In this document: one piece after another, positions 59,444 to 64,000 of the stretch
Layout: every line of letters starts with the position of its first letter
How positions within the stretch are numbered: the stretch's first letter is position 1
Source: Euptelea pleiosperma
Lineage: Eukaryota > Streptophyta > Magnoliopsida > Ranunculales > Eupteleaceae
Assembly (NCBI GenBank): GCA_035048495.1
Contig: CM068553.1
Location: forward strand, 10,533,259 to 10,597,258
Length of the DNA stretch: 64,000 bases
Reading direction: 5' to 3'
Position numbers and translations under genes: made by a program
Notes under the pieces: generated by a model
What the model was told of the DNA's origin: nothing
The model's database searches: none
The model's input: only the letters and a program-made list of their open reading frames with translations

Positions 59444-59835
59444 GACTAAAATTTTGCCCACCGCCCATGATGACTGCCAACAATATGAGCCACATGGTAC
59501 AATTGTAGAAGACTCTGACCGTATGGATGTTTGGTCAATCCCTAGATGGGCCCACAAACCCAAAAATCAGCCTAATTAGTAATTTCAAATCTTTGGATCT
59601 TAGTACCCAAATAATGGTCAATAATGCTTAAATTCAACAGTTAAAATCAATCCATGAAAATGACTCCAATCCAACACTTAGAAATCACTAATCGGGTTGA
59701 TTTTTGATTTGTTGGTCCACTTAGGGATTGGCCAAACATCCATACGGTCAGCATCCTCAACAAATGTGCCACGTGGCTCATATTGTGGGCAGTTATGGGG
59801 AGCAGTCATTGTGGAGGGTCAGCAAAGTTTTACTC
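59444..59835. mobile_element. Mutator-type MITE family B, full length, 9-bp perfect TSD
   Basis: CTAGATGGA at 59435-59443 and 59836-59844. Ends GACTAAAATTTTGCCC / GCAAAGTTTTACTC; arms with CAATATGAGCCACATGG and GCCACGTGGCTCATATTG. A second, partial copy follows at 59848 to about 60100. Confidence 0.92.
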
Positions 59836-60099
59836 CTAGATGGACATCAAGACCAAAAAATAACCTAATTAGTGGTTTTAAAAAGTTGTATTGGAGTCAT
59901 TTTAATGGGTTGGTTTTTAACTGTAGAATTTAACATTATTTGGGGTACAAAGATCCGAAGGTTTGAAATCACTAATGATGCTGATTTTAGTTTGTAGGTC
60001 CACTTAGGGATTGGCCAAATATCCATACGGTCAGTGTTCCTCTAAAGTATTTCACTTGACTCAAATTTTGGGCGGTCAGTAAAGTTCTATTCGGACCAA

Positions 60100-60830
60100 C
60101 CCATCATTGGGTCCCACCCAAAATCAACTTGCTTGGACTATCTCATGATTCTCATCCATTTGTTCCGTCGTTCGATTGGTTGTGATTATCCAATTCCATT
60201 GACCTTGTCCGTAGGTGATCTCCATCTCCTATTTTAGATTCATGGAAGACTCGAAAAATATGAACATATTTACATTGCACCCTCCACCTCAAGCAGTGGA
60301 AACAATTTGCAACAGATTTTACGGGTTACAACTATAAATATTGGATACTAAGCAGAGCCTAATAAGCAAATTTTTCATTATTTTAAGGAAATGTTTAATA
60401 CGGCCCTATAAAATAAAAAAAGAAAAAGAAAATTAATGAATTTTAAGATTAAAGGAATAAAACACGTATTATTCGCATTTAATACATGAAATTTGCATTT
60501 TTTTTTCAAATAAAAGCATATTAAAGAACCATATAAAATGATCAAATTTTTATATCCAGAACCCGAATTAAACTCGAACTTTTCCTGTTCCGAATCTTTG
60601 CCGTTCCCCGAATCTGTTAATGTTTTCTAAAAGTATTTTTTAAAACATTTAGCTACAAAGAATTTGCCACGTGGCATTATGGAAGGATGTCTAATACTAT
60701 TCTCTTCCTTCTCTTACGCGTTAAGGAAATCCTCAACGAAGACTTCACCGAAAGGAGACTGACACGTGTCGGTCAACCTGGAAATCTTCCGAGAATCATT
60801 TACGAGAATGTTCGACCGACTTTCTCTCAC
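60100..60830. promoter_or_regulatory. Upstream region of the MLF gene
   Basis: 60340-60620 is the AT-rich 'CGAATT' repeat. From 60660 it has GCCACGTGGC (a G-box core at about 60666-60675) and GACACGTGTCGG (about 60761-60772), typical plant ACGT-type motifs, within 170 bp of the TATA-like box. Regulatory role inferred. Confidence 0.45.
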
Positions 60831-60838
60831 ATATAAAT
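60831..60838 (+). promoter_or_regulatory. TATA-like box of the MLF gene
   Basis: ATATAAAT lies about 150 bp upstream of the donor that ends the non-coding leader exon (60984|GTATGT), followed by pyrimidine-rich sequence typical of a plant transcription start. Inferred from position and sequence only. Confidence 0.55.
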
Positions 60839-60984
60839 TCACAGATTTTTCTCCGTTATTCTAATTTCATTGTTTGCTTCCACAGAGACTTCGGGAGAAA
60901 CACACGCAACAAAGTTAGGGTTTTTCTGCCTCTGTCTGAATCTCAATTGCTCCTCTCAAAACCTTCATTGATTCGATTTTAAAG

Positions 60985-61293
60985 GTATGTTCTTTCTCCA
61001 TTTTTCCCGGATCTAGGGTTTGAAATTACCCCAGAATTTTCGTTTTTCTTACATTCTATGTTAGGGTTTCGTTTGATGCGATCTTGATCATAGATTTTTC
61101 CCAATTAATTATCGTTGAATCGTCGTTTGATCCGTGTTTGTTTGGAATTTGGTTTATTAGTTCTTAAGATTGAGAGAGAAAGAAATAATTTTAACTTTCA
61201 ACTATCTTTTCAAGTATTTTGGATCGCTGTTTGGTTGTGAATTTATTGTTTCAAGCTAGAATTTGATTTTGGTTCTCTTTCCTTGATCTTCAG
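60985..61293 (+). other. 5'-leader intron of the MLF gene
   Basis: Donor AAAG|GTATGT and acceptor CTTCAG|GGTTTAG bracket a T-rich 309-bp sequence just before the ATG at 61311. Long leader introns of this kind often raise expression in plants (known generally, not shown here). Confidence 0.6.
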
Positions 61294-61310
61294 GGTTTAG
61301 AACAGAAAAA

Positions 61311-63704
61311 ATGCAGAGGGGTAGAGGAGGTAGAGATGAGTTCTTCGATTTCGGCGACCCATTTGGTAGTTTTGGAGGATTTGGAGGTTTCGGGGGTCAG
61401 AGGAGTCTAGTTTCTAGTATCTTCGGCGGAAGGGACCCGTTTGATGATCCTTTCTTCACTCGTCCATTTGGCCCAAGCATATTTGGCCCAAGCATGTTCG
61501 GTCCGAGTGGGTTCGGCCCAAGCATGTTCGGTCCGAGTGGGAATCCTTTTGGAGATTCGCCCTCCACTGGATTCCTTGATAATCAACCATCACAGCCCAA
61601 TAAATCGAAAGGACCGGTTATTGAAGAGATAACATCCTCTGATGACGAGGGTGAAGAAGAAGGAAAGGGTGCAAAGGAGAAGAAAGATAATCCCAGAAAG
61701 CATTCTAGGTCGAGCAATGAACCATACGTTCAGGACCCAGATGACGAAGCTGAAGGTAACAAAATTTCTTTTTCATAATTCGGTTACAGTTGCGCTATAT
61801 TGTAATTTACCCAAATCGTTAATTGGGTTTGATATTGCAGAGAGGAAGAGCAAGCATTTACAGTATAGGAATGAATACAACAGGGCAGATATAATGCAGC
61901 CCCAGACTCAGTATAGGAATGAGTACAACAGGGCAGATATAATGCAGCCCCGGAGTCGGTATAGGAATGAGTACAACAGGGCGGATATAATGCAGCCCCA
62001 GACTCGTAGTTTCAGCTTTCAGAGCTCCAGTGTTACTTATGGAGGTGCCAATGGAGCATATTATACTTCGGCGACAACCAGAAGGATGGGCAGTGATGGA
62101 GTAAGTAAATTGGTGGATCGAAAGGCTAAACTGTTATCAGTTTTGCTTAGTTTCCTTATGTTGTGTTTGGTTGCGTGGATCAGGTGACTCTAGAAGAGCA
62201 CAAAGAAGCTGATACAACTACTGGCAAAGCAGCACACAGGATTGCTAAAGGAATTCGTGATAAGGTATTAGTCGACTGTCCTGCATTTCCTTCTGGTGGT
62301 TTCTCTCACCATGGTATTTATATATCAATATCTATCGATACGACGATATCCACACATTGGGAATAAAGTAAATTGTGATTGAAGTATCGAATTCCTTAAA
62401 AGGCATAACTGATCATAAAAAGGCTCTTTATTGCATCTTGAATCTTTTGTATGACGTGGTACGAAATGTTTTTGCCTTCTCTTTTTCGTTTTCCTTATAT
62501 TGCTCAGTACTCAATTTTAGTGCATTGGGACTTAAAAATTGTTGGGTTTAGAAACATACAGTATACCTTTATTTGTTGAATTTATGTATTGTAATTCTGG
62601 CGGAAAATGTAATGATTGAGTCGTTTGTGTAGGGCCATGCAGTTACAAGGAAGCTTAATCCGGATGGTAAGGTGGACACAATGCAGACCTTACACAATTT
62701 GAATGAAGGTATGTTCAGGCTATATGTTGTGAAGATCCTTTGTGGCATTATATTGTTTATGCATGGGATCCAATGTTATTGACATGCGGCGTGTGTTCTC
62801 AGATGAGCTTCCTAGTTTTGAAGAAACATGGAAGGGAAATGCGAGAAAGCACTTGCCTGGCTGGAATGAGTCATTGGATGGGCATGGGAATATGTGTAAG
62901 TATTATTTTGGCTACCCAGTTGGATGGTGTTTCTTGTTCTTTAGATGTATTTGAGGGTTCTAATTGAGTAATTTTCCTGAATACTAACCACGAATAGTGG
63001 GTGCAACGGAAGAACAGTCTTTTACTTTTTTTTTGGAATAAGTAACAGTCATTTACTTTGAAAGCACTTATGATTGATTATATTTCCTAATTTTAGTGGT
63101 TGTTGGTTCTTGCATTTGGCCATGACAAGTTCTCCACTCTACGTGTGTTTGCACTTGAAACTAACAAAACTAACTATCCTTAATTTGAAGGTGAATTGAT
63201 GGGTTGGGTCTGAGGTCAAGCACATAATTTAATTTATGGGACCATTTGTGGTAGTTAAACGTTAGGTCATATATCTTTTATACACTTGTTTACACTGATG
63301 ATCTATCATTACATAAGATTCAACATTGTAAACATATATACAAAATCTTTATTCTATTTTGTCTTGCAATTTTTGTACCCCTAGCCGTGGGAAAAACTCT
63401 TAAATGTCGACAAGAACTCTGTACATTTACCATATTTTCTTCTATTATTATTAGCAGCAGTTGAGGTGGCAGGCAAAAAAATATAGACTCATGGGTGATT
63501 TTATTCTCGAATGACTTTTTTTTCTGATTGATTCTTGGTTGATAATATGATGCAGGGCCTAGTAGCAGTGGACAGAATGGGCAAGCAGCGAGGGGAGGTT
63601 GGGCTCTTCCTTCCACGGGGGGAGTGCAGAACCTTGAGAGGATAGGATCAGATAGGGCCAATTCTTCCAAAGGAAGTCCCTTCCCTAGGCAGCTACCAGA
63701 GTGA
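61311..63704 (+). CDS. Myeloid leukemia factor (MLF) family protein, 367 aa
   Basis: Exons: 61311-61755, 61841-62100, 62184-62264, 62633-62708, 62803-62895 and 63556-63704 (TGA). All junctions are GT/AG and phases join to a 1,104-nt CDS. The N-terminus is Gly/Phe-rich (FGSFGGFGGFGG) with repeated FGPS[IMG] units, resembling DNAJ-like/MLF N-termini. An acidic Ser/Glu patch (ITSSDDEGEEEGK) follows. The conserved MLF region is SVTYGGANGAYYTSATTRRM...LEEHKEADTTTGKAAHRIA...GHAVTRKLNPDGKV...NLNEDELPSFEETW. Animal MLFs bind chromatin and chaperones; the plant role is little known. Residues 157-204 hold three 16-residue repeats (YRNEYNRADIMQPQTQ type). The start is preceded by a leader exon ending 60984 and a 309-bp leader intron (60985-61293). 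A TATA-like ATATAAAT is at 60831. Nothing is truncated. Confidence 0.93.
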
Positions 63705-64000
63705 AATAGGTGAGAGTTGGGACCCACATGGAAGTGGGGCTCAACTGTATTAGGCATTTTAGTCATCCAATGGTACTCTAGGCATGGGCCACCATGATGC
63801 ATATGGTTGGCTTTGCTTGGAAGGTCTATCATCTATGTATGGAATATGGATACGTAATACGTAATACTATGGGATACCCCCGATACGTAATACTGATATA
63901 ATAGTTGTAGTAATGTCCTGATTGTTGCAAGTCCTGTTCTATGGTCTAGGCTTATGATATTGAATTACTGGACTATAAACACATTGGGAACATGTTAAAT

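Noticed and set aside
63320..63832. 170-codon minus-strand frame over the last MLF exon
   Set aside because: It overlaps the verified MLF exon 7 and its acceptor; no recognisable protein.

Overview
The window is nuclear DNA from a flowering plant. The evidence is intron-rich genes with GT/AG junctions, plant-specific families (HIR, DUF641/IRKI, vestitone-reductase-like SDR, a DHHC acyltransferase of the PAT14 type), long AT-rich spacers and a dense load of MITEs, LINEs and SINEs. A woody magnoliid-type genome would fit the loose gene spacing, but that is a weak inference. No bacterial, viral or organellar gene block is visible.

Layout. (1) 1-9455: left part of a hypersensitive-induced-reaction (HIR) gene on the minus strand (exons 1-3; later exons are not in the window), with a 5.4 kb first intron holding a hAT-like element and a LINE into which a SINE and then a solo LTR have inserted. 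(2) 9.5-13.1 kb: MITE-rich spacer. (3) 13173-16716: complete 8-exon minus-strand gene for a 209-residue coiled-coil protein, possibly XLR/SYCP3/FAM9-like. (4) 17.1-18.7 kb: repeat stack. (5) 19115-28051: two tandem vestitone/cinnamoyl-reductase-like copies on the minus strand, both disabled. (6) 28-32.5 kb: palindromic repeats and MITEs. (7) 32538-34100: IRK-interacting protein (DUF641), minus strand, with a minisatellite abutting its stop codon. (8) 34.1-44.1 kb: repeat-only spacer. (9) 44187-57951: plus-strand protein S-acyltransferase (PAT14-like), seven exons, with one 10 kb repeat-filled intron. (10) 60.8-63.7 kb: plus-strand myeloid-leukemia-factor (MLF) gene with an internal 16-residue tandem repeat.

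The genes do not form a pathway. HIR (defence, membrane microdomains), PAT14 (protein palmitoylation), IRKI (receptor-kinase partner) and MLF are unrelated neighbours. The main story is transposon biology: at least four non-autonomous families, several copies with intact 8-bp (hAT-type) or 9-bp (Mutator-type) target-site duplications, nested insertions up to three deep, and two places where a sister copy preserves the uninterrupted site. I found no convincing new functional system. The best leads are the nested insertions, the palindromic 'ACGCCCTTTTAAAGGGCGT' element, the G-box-bearing Mutator-type MITEs, and the repeats in or beside MLF and IRKI. Coordinates marked 'about' are uncertain by tens of bases.
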